Below, piece after piece: positions 1 through 11,885 of a stretch of DNA of 64,000 bases. Where the stretch lies: assembly GCA_022575985.1 (NCBI GenBank), contig JAKSXM010000137.1, forward strand, positions 24,074,001-24,138,000. Reading direction: 5' to 3'. This stretch comes from Anagrus nilaparvatae. Its lineage: Eukaryota; Arthropoda; Insecta; Hymenoptera; Mymaridae. Below the pieces are notes generated by a model. That model saw nothing but the letters and a program-made list of their open reading frames with translations, had not been told where the DNA came from and ran no database searches. Both the position numbers and the translations under genes were made by a program. Each line of letters starts with the position of its first letter. Position 1 is the stretch's first letter.

Positions 1-261
1 TCGGGCGTAGTACATCGAATTCTTTTACCCGGAAGTTCTAGTTTTGAAAAATTCATTATCATTTATTTTTCAATTTTACTGATTTCAATTTAAAAATAGT
101 GAACATTTTTTGGATCCTTATTTTTTCCGTCCAAAAATAACATTATTTTTTGTTATACTAATTCTTTTTTCTTTTTTACCTAATTTTTTCTAAGAGAGTT
201 TTGGCAGCGTTTTTTTAATTTACATTAAAAAAAGCTATATAATGCTATTTTTCTAATTCAG

Positions 262-2369
262 GAGAAAATTCATCGGGGGCACCGTTGACGTACCCAATAG
301 TAACAGTACAATCACCTGGTACAATAGATAACCAAGGTGGAGTTCAAGATGGTACAATGAGAGGTGATATTCCAGGAACAATGATTTATCCCGGGTCTAC
401 AAGTGCTGGAGATATAGGTGTCATACCATTAGTCAACCAACCAAACACTGGTCAACATGCAGGTAATATTCATATATATTAAAAAAAGTATTTTATAGAA
501 TTTTTATTTCAGATTTATCTCTAAAAATTATTTTATTCAATCTAGGAGGACAATTTTCAACAAATGGTCAAACTGTCGAGAACGGTGCAAGTTATACAAA
601 TAACCAAAACCCAAACTTTGATCTTGGGATTCGGCAACAATTCAATAATCAAGATGCAACATCTAAATGGGTTAATGGTAATACAGGCGTGATTGGAGTA
701 AATAATCAAAACTCTGGCCAAACAAATCAACAAATAGGAGGAAACACAGCATCTGAAGATGGTTCTGATTCTCAGGCAATGAGTTCTGTTAAACAGGGAG
801 ACGATGGTACCTTGGCGAGTGCAAGTGCCGAAGGTAAATTTGGCCAAGGTTCTGCGAAATCACAAGTAAGCGGTATATACACTGGTACGGGATCATTCTC
901 AGCACAAGCTGGTACTAGTGATAATATGAAAAGTGCTCAAACCCAGGTAAAATTTGACTCGTTTATGCAAATCAAATTTATTATAACAAAACCAATTACG
1001 AGATTAAATATTTTCAAAGGTAAGCGGGGGAAAAGAGGGGGCTAGGAGTAGCGCTCAGAGTTCTGGTGGGCAAGGTAAAAGTCAAACCCAAGTTCAATTG
1101 AATTCAGAAACTGGAGCGACTTCAACTGGAGCACAAAGTAGCGGTTTGAATCACGGGACGAACACTCAAGTTCAAGCTAGTTCAAAAGGCGGAATGGCTG
1201 ATGCTCAGGCTAATGGAGAAGGTCAAACTTCTAGTCAAGCTCAAATCGGTTTTCAACCATACTCCAATAAAAATGAAAAATTTGAAAAATTTGACAACCC
1301 ATTCAGAGGAGGTGGTACAGCTTCTGCTCAAAGTGGAACTTTTAGAGGACAATCACAAACTCAGTTGGAAGGTTCGTTCCATTACGGAATCACTTACACA
1401 GGTGCAGCTCAAGCTGGTTCTGGATCGGGTTCTGGAGCATATAGAAAACCCATTAATTTTACAGAGGGCGATAAAAGTATTTTTAAAACATTCAATTTAG
1501 AAGAAAAAAAAGAACAAAAAACCGAAAATCCAAAAGAGCAGCTTGAAACAAGTTCTAGTTCTCGAAAAACATTTATAACGGTAACCCCTAGAAATAAAGT
1601 AAACAGATCTGAAAAAAGACTGCAGTCATTTGAGAAGGCAAAAGCAGATGACCATGGTTTTAAAAACCCCGGTATTGATGAATACGAAGAATACGAAGAC
1701 GAGGAAGACCAGACAGCAATGCAGAAACAAATATTTATGAGCAAATTGCCTCAAAGTACAAAACAAATGTTGAGCGTTATAACCGATGGTGATTTTGACG
1801 TTAGCGTCAAGCAAAAGGAAACAAAAATAACCCAGCATGAAAATAATTATTCTTCGCAATCGGCATTACCTGCTTACACTATGTCTCCGTTATCAGTAGG
1901 AAAGGTTGTATCTATCGCTGGTAAAAAGACGATTGCTCAAGGAGATGGTAACGCCTTAAGTCAAACTGTTGTTTTAATACCATCGAATCATTCTGCTTCT
2001 AAAACTAATAGTAAAATAATTTCTACTGATACCAGGTCGTTACAGTCCGGATACGAAAAAAATAATAAAAATCAAAAGACTGCGAACAATAACACTTTCG
2101 GGGTTAATGATTCATCGACAGATAATTTAGCGGGTGAAGATACAACATCACCTAAAACTAATTACGTTTCCGTATCGAATAGTGTAGCAGGAAAAATGAA
2201 TGATAATAATTCATCAAACACTTATGAACATAGGTATTATACAAAAAGTTCAACTTGCGGATATTTTACATTTTCTTGTAACATAGTTTATGGATCAAAT
2301 GGGAAACGCAAAGTATGCAAGCCCAAATTGCCAACGTATCCTGACGGAACGCCAAAATGTAAACGATAA
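262..2369 (+). CDS. Gly/Ser/Gln-rich, probably extracellular low-complexity protein (3' part)
   Basis: I do not recognise the family. Three exons join in frame: 262-462, 546-946 and 1020-2369 (stop TAA at 2367-2369), giving about 650 residues. The 5' end lies outside the window, because the first exon enters with two bases of a split codon. Much of the protein is Gly/Ser/Gln/Asn/Ala-rich, with loosely repeated SAQAQSG-, GQSQTQ- and SGSGSG-like stretches. An acidic segment (DEYEEYEDEED) follows, then a Cys-containing basic C-terminus (CGYFTFSCNIVYGSNGKRK). This composition suits a secreted structural protein of cuticle, matrix or silk type, but no catalytic or named domain is visible and the function is inference. 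The intron 947-1019 is only 73 bp. Its acceptor at 1018-1019 is the only nearby one that keeps frame, and it removes the in-frame TAG at 1043-1045 from the reading frame. A further partial exon may lie at 1 to about 34-40, ending in a weak donor of matching phase. Confidence 0.75.
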
Positions 2370-4238
2370 TAGAAATAAAAAATTTTTTATACTCAAAAAA
2401 AAAATAAATTTTTTAATTGAAATTATCCTGGAATATTTGAACTAAAAATAATCTAAAATAGTTTTTTTGTGCAAATAATGTTTAGAATTCGCACTTCCCT
2501 GTATTCCCTACATTTTCCAAATGAAATAATTTATATTTAAAATAAATTTAGAGAAATATAAATTTTAGTAATCTATTATAGATATAGTTTAAAAGTTAAA
2601 GTACACCTACTTGGGATACAGAAAATTTAACCAAATATCAAATAAAATATATTTTATTTGTTTTATTTTTACAGACATGTTTTTCAAGGGGGTAATAAAT
2701 ATGAAGCATTTTATTAATCTCTGCAAAATAAAGTATTATTTATTTTTACGCAAAGCTGGAGAATCGTCGATAAATTTTTAAATAAATAGAGAAAATTTTT
2801 TAGCTAAAAAACTAGGATTCATTAGTTAATTTTCTTTTTTATCTGATCTACAATTTCATAAAATTAATTTATTTTACATATACATTATAAAATAATAAAA
2901 AATCTAAAATACTTGATTCATTGTGCCAAATAGTATATAAATATGCTATAGTATTATACAATAATCTTAATTTGAACATAGAGCATTCCAAGTCAAGCGT
3001 ACATTGATTATTTTACATCATTGTGGATCAATTTTTGCGAATTTTATTTAAATTACAATATTACAAAATTACCATAAAACAAATGTTACATGCTATTACG
3101 CAAAATCAATGAACGTTTAAAGTGGAGAAGCTCATATTAACAATTATTTATCTTAGATAATTAAAAATTCTGCATTTAAATTTTATTTATTTTAATATTG
3201 CAAAGAATCTTGTTGCAATATTTAATCTATAACACAGTAAAAATAATAATCGAGGTACACGGAAAGGCTTATATAAATGCGAAATATATAAGTTAAAAAT
3301 TTCTAATTTTTTTTACTTCAAAAATTATATTTATTCATTATTAAACTTAACGAGACTCTAAAAGTTACGGTAAAAAATTAATTATTTATAGACTAGGTAT
3401 GTATAAAAAAATAAAAATTAATCCTTAATAAATACAATAAGTTTGGTAAATGGTCATTTATGGCAAATAAATACTTTTTTTTTTTTATATAAACTACTTT
3501 AATTAAAAATGCTTCTTCCTTTTCGTTAAGGAATCATAGCGGTCAATTTCAAATCAAATTATTCATTGAATACTTCGGTATTAAATAAAAATGCTTTATA
3601 TGGTAACTATGTTTTCATTAAATGAAATAAAAGATAATTATACTTTTCTTGTCAGTGGCGAGAAAGCACGTATTTTCCGGACGCGATGGTGAAAAATAAC
3701 ATATGACCCTTGTCAATAAAAAAAGAATCCCCAAAATCGCAATTTACCATCCTTGAAATCGCCTAGGATGGTAATTTACGTGCGATTTGGGCCATTCTTT
3801 ATTTTACTCGCCATGTGACGTAATGTACTATAAAATTAAATCAAAATAAAACAAGATTTTTAAAACTGTTTCCTACAACTGTTTTACAAAAAATGCGTAT
3901 CACTATATTATGCTGTAAATCATTTACATACACATAGTAATTTAATAAATGTATGAAAAATAATCTCAAAAACTCTTAACAAATCAGTATTGTTGATTGA
4001 TACTTTTTAAAATAAAAGAAATTTTTAACATTTTTTTTCGAATCTCACTACATATAGTCTTACAAAAATCTAACATTAAATATTATATTTTTATCTTACT
4101 TTATATTCATAATTAAATAATTAAATATTGCTGTGGTTTATAGTTTTTTATCAAATGTTTTTACATAATGTGCAGGTACTGTATTACCTTATTTCAAAAT
4201 TTTAGAATATCTAATAAGTATTTTAATTGATTACTACC
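2370..4238. other. Intergenic AT-rich DNA between convergent genes
   Basis: No open frame of note is present. It holds the 3' untranslated tails of the two convergent genes (an AATAAA lies just after the stop at 2374-2380) and a small palindromic element at 3651-3819, listed separately. Confidence 0.6.
3651..3819. repeat. Small foldback (MITE-like) element
   Basis: The inner arms, about 3724-3752 and 3764-3797, are near-perfect reverse complements around ATTTACCATCC / GGATGGTAAAT. The outer ends GTCAGTGGCGAG and CTCGCCATGTGAC also pair. About 170 bp in total, with no coding capacity. It is GC-richer than the surrounding DNA. Confidence 0.6.
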
Positions 4239-5942
4239 TTAAATTATTTCCTCATTGTTTTCATTACATGCCTTATCGTCTCTAATTTCAGCAACTACAT
4301 CTGGAGCAGGGTTATCTGACATTTTTTTATATTGTTCTAATTGGGAATTAGTTAATTCTAATTGCTCACTAAGTTCTTCGTTTGTTCTTTGTAATTTGCG
4401 GACGCTGCTGTATGCAACATCTACTTCATCTTGAGCTAAAGTTAATTCTTTTTTTAACTCATCTACTCTTGCTCTAATACGTTTTACTTCTGCCTCGTAT
4501 TGCTCTGATCGCCTTACGGCATGTGACAATTCAGTCGATTTTTCTGTAAGCAATTTTTTTAACTTTGAATAAGAATGTTTAAGCTCCACTAGTTCTTTAT
4601 TGCGATCTAATAATTCTTGTTGAAGTTGTTTGGAATCTGCATCGCAAGATGATATTGGCCTGGTCCTGCGAGATTCTAGTTTTTCTTGTAATTCCCGAAT
4701 CTCATTTCTTAATTGCTTATTTTCTCTTTCTAAAGAAATTTTATCACTTTCTAACCTTTCTCGTTTTCCCCATTCAGCAGCATTTTCAACTTGGAGTTTC
4801 TCCAGCTAATAATAAAAATGCAATTATTAATTTAAAAAAAAAATTTTTCACAAATATTAATATCATATATCAGTTATACTTCAGTTCTTAATTCGGATAA
4901 TCTTCTATCCATGTCAGCTCGGTTGGTAGTTTCATCTATAAGATCAGCCTGAGCTGCATTCAATTTTCCTTGAAATCGGTCCTTTAATTCCGAAAGCTCT
5001 TTTAATACTTCAGTTCGGCTAGTTTGTACTTCTTCACTTTTTTCTTTTACTTGGATGATTTCATTTTTCAAAAATTCTATTTCTTCATGCAACAAAGACT
5101 TTTCTCTGTAAATAAAAAAAAAAAATTATATATTGCATTTATTTATCTTTTCTGTAAATATAATATTAATTAAAGTGTAAATTAAAGCATATTTACTCCT
5201 TTTCATCTGATAAAATTTTTGTAGTTTCTTCTAAACGTAATTTAAGTATTGAAATTTGTTGCTTTAAAGTTTCTTCTTTTTCTGATTGAAATTTATTTTC
5301 AATGTCTGAGGAATTTTCATTTAATAATTCTTGTGCATGAGTTGATAGTGGATGTTCTTCTGATAAGTCTTTATCAGATGTATTATAATTGTCCTTAGTT
5401 TTTGAAATATGATCTTTTGAATTATTCTCTTTTTCAATTTTGTCACAGTCTTTTAGCAACTCATTTGAGTCCTCTCTCGTGGAACTTTTTAAAAGTGCTT
5501 TGAATTTTTCTATTTCTTTTTTTAGTTGAATATTTTGCATTTCTAATTTTTGGGATTCTAGTTTAAAATTACTAGCATCTTTTGTAGATGCTTCAAGCTT
5601 AGCTTTATACATTTTATAATCTTTTTTTATTTTATTTCTTTCATCTCGAACCTCACACCATTTTTCTCTCCAGTTGGCAGTACAATCTGACCACCACCTC
5701 ATAGTTTTTTCCATCTGAGCAGCTCTGGCTTTGGCTTCTTCTAGCTCCCTTTGCAAAATGATCTAAGAAAGAAAATAAAGAACTTTAGGGTAATAAAAAC
5801 AAATTTAAGTTAAGGGCAAAGCAGAATTTACCTCTTTACTTTCCCATTCAGTATCATTGAAACGAGGAGAGCTTGGAGAATTCGCATCATGATCTCTTAA
5901 ATGTCTTCGGGAAGATGTCCCACTAGCAGATGACTGTGCCAT
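4239..5942 (-). CDS. CCDC102A: Coiled-coil domain-containing protein 102A homologue
   Basis: Four exons on the minus strand, 5832-5942, 5197-5762, 4880-5105 and 4239-4805, join in phase to 489 residues (human CCDC102A is about 550). The family signature is plain at residues 54-72, where [19 protein letters not shown] matches the vertebrate protein almost exactly and follows the ELEEA(K/R)ARAAQ stretch. The rest is Glu/Lys/Gln-rich heptad coiled coil with a Glu/Asn-rich acidic C-terminus. The start at 5942 is the first ATG and gives a short Ser-rich head ([14 protein letters not shown]). CCDC102 proteins are centrosome-associated or myosin-tail-like scaffolds with no enzymatic activity. The ninein homologue starts upstream in the same orientation, 1.3 kb away. 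All junctions are GT/AG. Family assignment is secure; cellular role is inferred from relatives. Confidence 0.93.
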
Positions 5943-7228
5943 TATGCTATGGCAAAAAAATAGTTTTTTTAATAATTTTTTAAATTAAAATAAACAATTT
6001 TCACATAATTATAACCATGAAGTTATGGATTGATAAAAATAAATAAATAAGTTTTTGAGTTACATATTATCAACAAATTATGTAAGAAAATTATCATTTT
6101 TAATTTGTTTCATCTTTGAAGTACTAATTTTTTTCTTCTTTGGTTATTAATGTTATTATTGAATCAATGTGTAAAATACACTGTAAAACAATATATAATA
6201 GAAAAAACTACTATGTGTGTCCTGACCGACAATGCGCGCCTCTCATACGGGGATCGCTGTAACTTAAGCGCGTTTAAGTTTTTTAAAATTTAGTATAAAT
6301 TAAAATAGCATTTTAAAAATAATTTTTTACTTAATTTATTTATCTTAATTTATAATAAAAGACAAAAATTTATTTTACCATCTCTTAATTTCAATTTCAA
6401 ATTATAATGTGGCCGGTGTAAAGAAAATATTTGGGTTAAAATTTTTAAGATTGTTAAGATTTCACGTAGCACGAAGAAATGTAAATAGAGGAAAAATTAT
6501 ATTTTATATTTTTTCAAAATCTTTTATCTTTCAAAATTCTTATAATATACATAATTAATGGATTTTTTTTCAAATAGATTTATTACATTTATACAATAAT
6601 AAACTTTATATATAACATCAAATCCATAATAATTTTTTTCTAACATTAAAAAATAATAACAATTTTCTTGTTTTTTTCTCTGAAGTAGAAAATCATTCTT
6701 TTCTTTCTTTATAATAAAAAATATATATATATATATATATACATATTTCATTGGTTCTTGATTGATTATTACTTATAATTAATTATGTGTATATATAGCA
6801 CTAATTTTAAAGCACTCATTAATATATATCACAGCTGAAAACTAAAATTTAGTGCCTTTTTTCCAACGAATCATAAAGTGAGTATTCTTTTTTAATTATT
6901 AGTGATATTTACTATACTAATGACTCATTAATGCACAATTATCACTTAAAATGCATTTTAGTTTGCTTAAAAAATAATTATAAAATATTTTAACGATGAT
7001 TCATTTCTCTTTTCTCCAATTTCAGAAATAATTATTAAGGCAACCTTAAGCAGTACAGAAATTGATTAATTTTAATTTAATATAAAAATTATATTTACTA
7101 TTAATTTGTACTTTCTGTTTAAAAAAATTTTTTTTTTTTGATTTTTTTACTAAAACTATTCTTTAAAATAACTTATTAATTTTAACAACAACAAAATTTA
7201 AGTTTTTGTTCCCTGAGCTCTCCTTTTT
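5943..7228. promoter_or_regulatory. Spacer: CCDC102A promoter side and ninein 3' side
   Basis: AT-rich, with one GC-richer island at about 6210-6280 that includes a near-palindrome, AACTTAAGCGCGTTTAAGTT (6261-6280). This lies about 320 bp upstream of the CCDC102A start and is a plausible core promoter region. A (TA)n microsatellite lies at 6719-6742. No credible gene is seen; the small frame at 6524-6751 is AT-rich noise. Confidence 0.4.
6719..6742. repeat. (TA)n microsatellite
   Basis: About twelve TA units in an AT-rich spacer. Confidence 0.85.
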
Positions 7229-10200
7229 TTAGGCCATAGATGTTTGAATTCTATTTTGAGTTAAAATCTGACAATGTTGTTCCAAGCGTTTAATGGTTTC
7301 TAATAATTGGGAGTTTTCAATATATAGTTCTTTTGTTAAAAAATCTGCTTTAGTGAGTTTTTCATTCTAAAAATAAATTTTTTAATTTATTAAATGCTTC
7401 AAAATTTTAGTTATTTTCAATGTACCTGTTCGTTGTTTAGTTTAATTTGGTGGGAGAGTTTATCTTGGCTACTTTTTATAATCATTTTTAAATCTGATAT
7501 TTCAAAAATATGTTGTTTCCACATTTCTAAAATAAGTATTATAATTAATTTAACATTAATTAAGTCTTTAAAAAAAATTTATTACCTTGTAATATACGTT
7601 CATGCTCTTTTTGTTGTGTATGGTAACAAATTTGTAGATACTTTTGTTGCTGTTCTTGAGTATACAATTTTTTATACAAGTTGGATAAGATATTTACATT
7701 AGAATTTACTCCAAAAGGATAAAAATTATTAGATTTTATATTTTGTAATTTTATGACCTCTTGTTTTAATTTTTCTTTTTGTCTTAACAAATTATTACAT
7801 TCAAAATCAATTTCCATTTTTTTTTGTAAAAGACGTTTAAAGTCACTTTTACGAATTTTATGATCATCTATAGCATGATTTCCTTTTATTTGATTACAAT
7901 CGCAATGTTGTGTTGCGGATAAAGCTCTTTTTACATTGGATACATTTAATTCAAAAGATGAATCCACGGTATCTTGACAATCATTTAGCTTATTAAAATT
8001 TGATATCTTAGAATTTGGGGAAACCAGTTTCATAGGAATATTATTTACATCATTGGAACACAAAGCTTGATATAAATTTGGATATAAGCTTTTTAATTGA
8101 CCATCAGCACATTGAGCAGATATATTTCTCAAGGGTATATCTTTATCATTGCTATATTTTTTATGTAGTTCTTCTATCTCTTTATTTTTTTTAAAGATTT
8201 CTTCTTTAGCTTGCATTTTCCATTTTTCAAATTCATCTTCTAAATCTAAATACTGCTGTTCCAAATTTGATTTTTCTTCAATTGGAGATAACCTATCAAT
8301 ATCGGACATTGATTTATGGCTACCGTTAAACTGTTCTTCATATTCAGTTAATTTGTCCAAAACTTCAGCTAGTTTTTCATCACTAATTTTTTGTTCCTGT
8401 TCAAAAATTTGTCTTTCTTCATCTAGCTTTGAAGCCCAATAGTCTTCGCAATGTTCATATTCAAGCTTCATTAGTTGTAAACTTTTTTCCAAATCTTTGC
8501 ATCTCTCAACTAACTGTTTTATTTCGGGTTCAGAATTTTTAGTTAATTCATCAGTCTTATCAGATTCTTTGACAACCATATTCTCAACTTTAAGTTCTTT
8601 ACATTCCTTATTTTTATTAGAATTATTTGATTCATTATCATATTCATTTAATGTGTCATAATTTTTGCCTTTACTAACTTCTGAAACATTATCTAAATCT
8701 TTATAGTCTTTATCAGAATTTAGTTGAAGTTCAGCTTCAAGTTCTTTTGCAAGATTTTTTGAATTTTCTTTATTTTTTACTAAAATCATAGATTGATACA
8801 ACTCTAATTCATTTATAAATGATGAAACTTTAATTTTTATTGAGGAACATTCTAGGCAAAATTTTGCTTCAGCTAAAAAATTTCTAAACTCCTGAATAAT
8901 TTCAAGTAACTTTTTGATACTATTACTTTTTCTTCTTCTATTGGTATTTTTACATTTAGAATTTGAATAATCTAAATGTTTTAAATTTCTTTCTTCATCT
9001 TCAGTGTCACTTACTTCGGTTGTAACTAAACTTGATTGACCTAAATTCAAAAAAACAACTATTAAACTATATATTTACAAAAACAGGTATTTAAAATAAA
9101 TATACCATCATTTTCATCGGAAATTATTGATCTTATTTCAACACTAGAAACAACACTTTTAGCATCATTATCTCTATTTTTTAAATTTTCAACTTCAGAA
9201 GACAGTTCATCATTATGATCTCGAAGTATCTTTATTTCAGACTGCAATTGCTTAATATCACTTAAGAGATTCAAAACTTTTTCATTCTCTTTAGTATCAA
9301 AACTGTCGACCTAATTTAACAAAAAATTAAATAGATTTTTTTTTCTTCTAATTCATTAAATTTATTTAATTACCTGTTGTGAAAATACAGTTAAATTTTT
9401 TACTTTCTCTGCTAATTTATTGCGAGAATACTCAAGCTTTGATATTTCTTCAGATTGATGATGGTTTTCGATTTCTAGTGAATTAATTTCTTTTTCAGCT
9501 TTAGAAAGTTCGTTTTTAATTCTTTGCTCTTGTTCACGAGATTTAAAAAGTTGATCTTTTAATAATTTTACATTGCTAGAAAATTTTTCTCGTTCTAAAT
9601 TTAGTTGAATAGTCAACTCCCTAATAGCATCGTTATGTTTTTGCTCTAGTTGTTTAACTTGATCTTGCCTTGCTATTTCGATTTGACTATGGTGTTCATC
9701 CATTTCTTGAGCTAATAAATTAGCTCTTGTGTTTGATTCAGAAATGTCCGCTCGTAATTTATCTCGTTCGCAGTATAGTTGTTCAACTACAGAACTAAAA
9801 TATTAAAATTTATTTTATAAATAAGAAGTTAAATTAAATGAAAATAATTTAAATTTATACTTTAAATTTCTAGCTTCTTCTTGATAAAGTATCAAAGCTC
9901 CTTTTAATAATCGTAAGTATTCTTTAGAATTCCTATCGCTATGAAAATTTTTAAGTTCTGAAGATAAGGCATTGGACAAATCCACTAGATTAATTGTAGG
10001 AGTATCAAATCCTAATTCTAATAATAAAGAATTTGCTTCTGGTATTCCAGCTACTTCCCAAATTTCCAAAATAATACTTTTTAAAATATATCTGAAAAAT
10101 TATTTTTATTATTATAAAAAATAATTTAATTTAATAAATAATTTTAAATAATTTTAAATATACCTATTTTGATGAAGCTCTAAAAATATATCATTATTTT

Positions 10201-10937
10201 GACTACATTCTGACTTGACGTTTTCATTAAATGATTTATCTCCCCATTTTGTCCTTAATTGATCTTTGTATTTACTTTCATTTGTTTGAAAAAAATTTAA
10301 AAATTCATCAAAGCTTATTAAACCGTCAGAATCAATATCAAGTTTTTCAAAAATCTGTTTAATGGCCTGTTTCATAAATTTTTTTATAATTGATTGAATT
10401 TGTTTAGAGTAAGTTGTACATTAAAAAAAAAAAAAACAAAAGCTTACTTGTTTAGGAAGAATTGGTACTTTGCTGATATTTTTTGATAAAAACGTATTTT
10501 GGTTATACCAATTTTCATGTAACTTTTGATCATCAAAATAATTATCTATAATTAAAAATATTTTGTCAAATTTTATAAAATTATCAGCAATATTTGTACT
10601 GACCAGTTTGTACTTGTTGACAATTTTGTAAACTCGTCAACTTACTGATGCTTTTTTGATCAATTAAGTCTTTCTCATAGCAATCATGAAAAACCTCTTC
10701 CGATTTTCCTAATAATGCCAAAAATGCATCTTTGAATTCATAAAATGTTATCGTTGACCTTGATGGATTTTTATCAAGTAAATCCAAAACAGAATTTTTG
10801 TGATTTTCATCAAGTTCTAATTTAAGACACAAAGATATTAAACCATTTTTGTCTACTTGATTTTGACTGTCTTTGGAACAGCTTTTAAAAACTGCTAAGA
10901 GCTGCTGCTCATAAGGATCGGTTGGCTCCTCATCCAT
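7229..10937 (-). CDS. Bsg25D: Ninein homologue (Drosophila Bsg25D type), EF-hand and coiled coil
   Basis: Nine minus-strand exons join in phase: 10604-10937, 10448-10545, 10164-10366, 9861-10091, 9374-9794, 9106-9310, 7586-9040, 7426-7526 and 7229-7366, for 1061 residues. The N-terminus (MDEEPTDPYEQQLLAVFKS, then a degenerate EF-hand and ITFYEFKDAFLALL) resembles ninein and Bsg25D. A canonical EF-hand loop, DIDSDGLISFDE, is at residues 154-165 with all liganding positions filled. The remainder is long Glu/Lys/Asn-rich coiled coil, mostly from one 1455-bp exon. Ninein proteins anchor microtubule minus ends at the centrosome and other organising centres. I start at 10937 because upstream frame (to 11054) reads as untranslated sequence and the relatives begin MDE. 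It is head-to-head with THOC6, about 950 bp between start codons. The protein is longer than I recall for fly Bsg25D and shorter than vertebrate ninein. Confidence 0.9.
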
Positions 10938-11885
10938 CTCATTCCTTGAAATTATGTTTATATGAATGTTGTAAGTATAAAATTTTTTTAAATTTAAGAC
11001 CTTAACTTTATTCTTATTGAAATGTATTGATACATTTGCATGTGTAAACATCAATGTTGATTGAAGGACAAAAATTTAACAGAACTTGTACATTAAATTT
11101 TAAGTAAACATAAATATATAAAATAACTTTTAAAAATTTATATAATATTTATTACTATATATACTGTAGTAGGACGTATATCAATTTGACATGCACATTT
11201 TTTTTTGCACATTTAGATATTAAAATAAAATAAATTTTATTTTTAATTTTTTTTTTATAATTACCTTTATTTTGCAGGAACTTTTTATAGATGGTATAGA
11301 GTATTAATTTGTATTGATTGATAGGACGAATTATTTTGAAGACCGTGTTTTGGAGTTATTTAAATTAAACTCCAAATTATAAAAGAATAAAATCCATGGT
11401 CACATCAGCTGATTATTATGTTTCCAATGTTTCCGTCTTCTTCTTACATATTATATATAGGTACATTTTCAATATAAATCTCCTTGCCTTCGCAAATAAT
11501 ATGCTGTTATACCATAGTTTACACTCACTATAATGTCTATAATCTATAATATAGTATAGTTTATCATTGGTGTACCATCTACCATAATGTCCATAATCGA
11601 TCCCCTCTTATTTTTATAATTTACCTCGCGTGGGTGTACGATAAATACGAAAGGTTATGTTGGTAATGTTGATTGTTGGTATATAAAGCATACTAACATA
11701 ACCTAAAATAGCGGTGTGTACTGTGTACAATAAAAACAACAAACAATGTTTTGGTTTTAACAATAGTTAACAATCTTATCAAGTTATTTAATATTGTTAA
11801 ATAGTTTTACTGACTTAACTTTAAGTTACAGCATTGTAAAGAAATAATTATATATTTTTTTTTTAATATATAAAACTTAAAAATC
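10938..11885. promoter_or_regulatory. Bidirectional promoter region between ninein and THOC6
   Basis: The two starts face away from each other, so both promoters must lie here. The sequence ATAATGTC(T/C)ATAATC occurs twice, near 11530 and 11584, the second running into an ATCGAT core like the DREF-type element of insect housekeeping promoters. No clear TATA box. The functional assignment is inference from gene orientation. Confidence 0.45.

Noticed and set aside
1046..1060. Alternative acceptor for the last exon of the first gene after CTAG at 1045
   Set aside because: It leaves the wrong phase after the exon ending at 946; the acceptor at 1019 keeps the frame.
5943..7228. One fused gene made of CCDC102A and the ninein homologue
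   Set aside because: Each has its own family-typical start and stop codon, and the spacer holds a promoter-like patch.
10938..11054. In-frame N-terminal extension of the ninein homologue (39 more codons)
   Set aside because: The extension is AT-rich and unlike relatives, which begin with MDE; the ATG at 10937 fits the family start.
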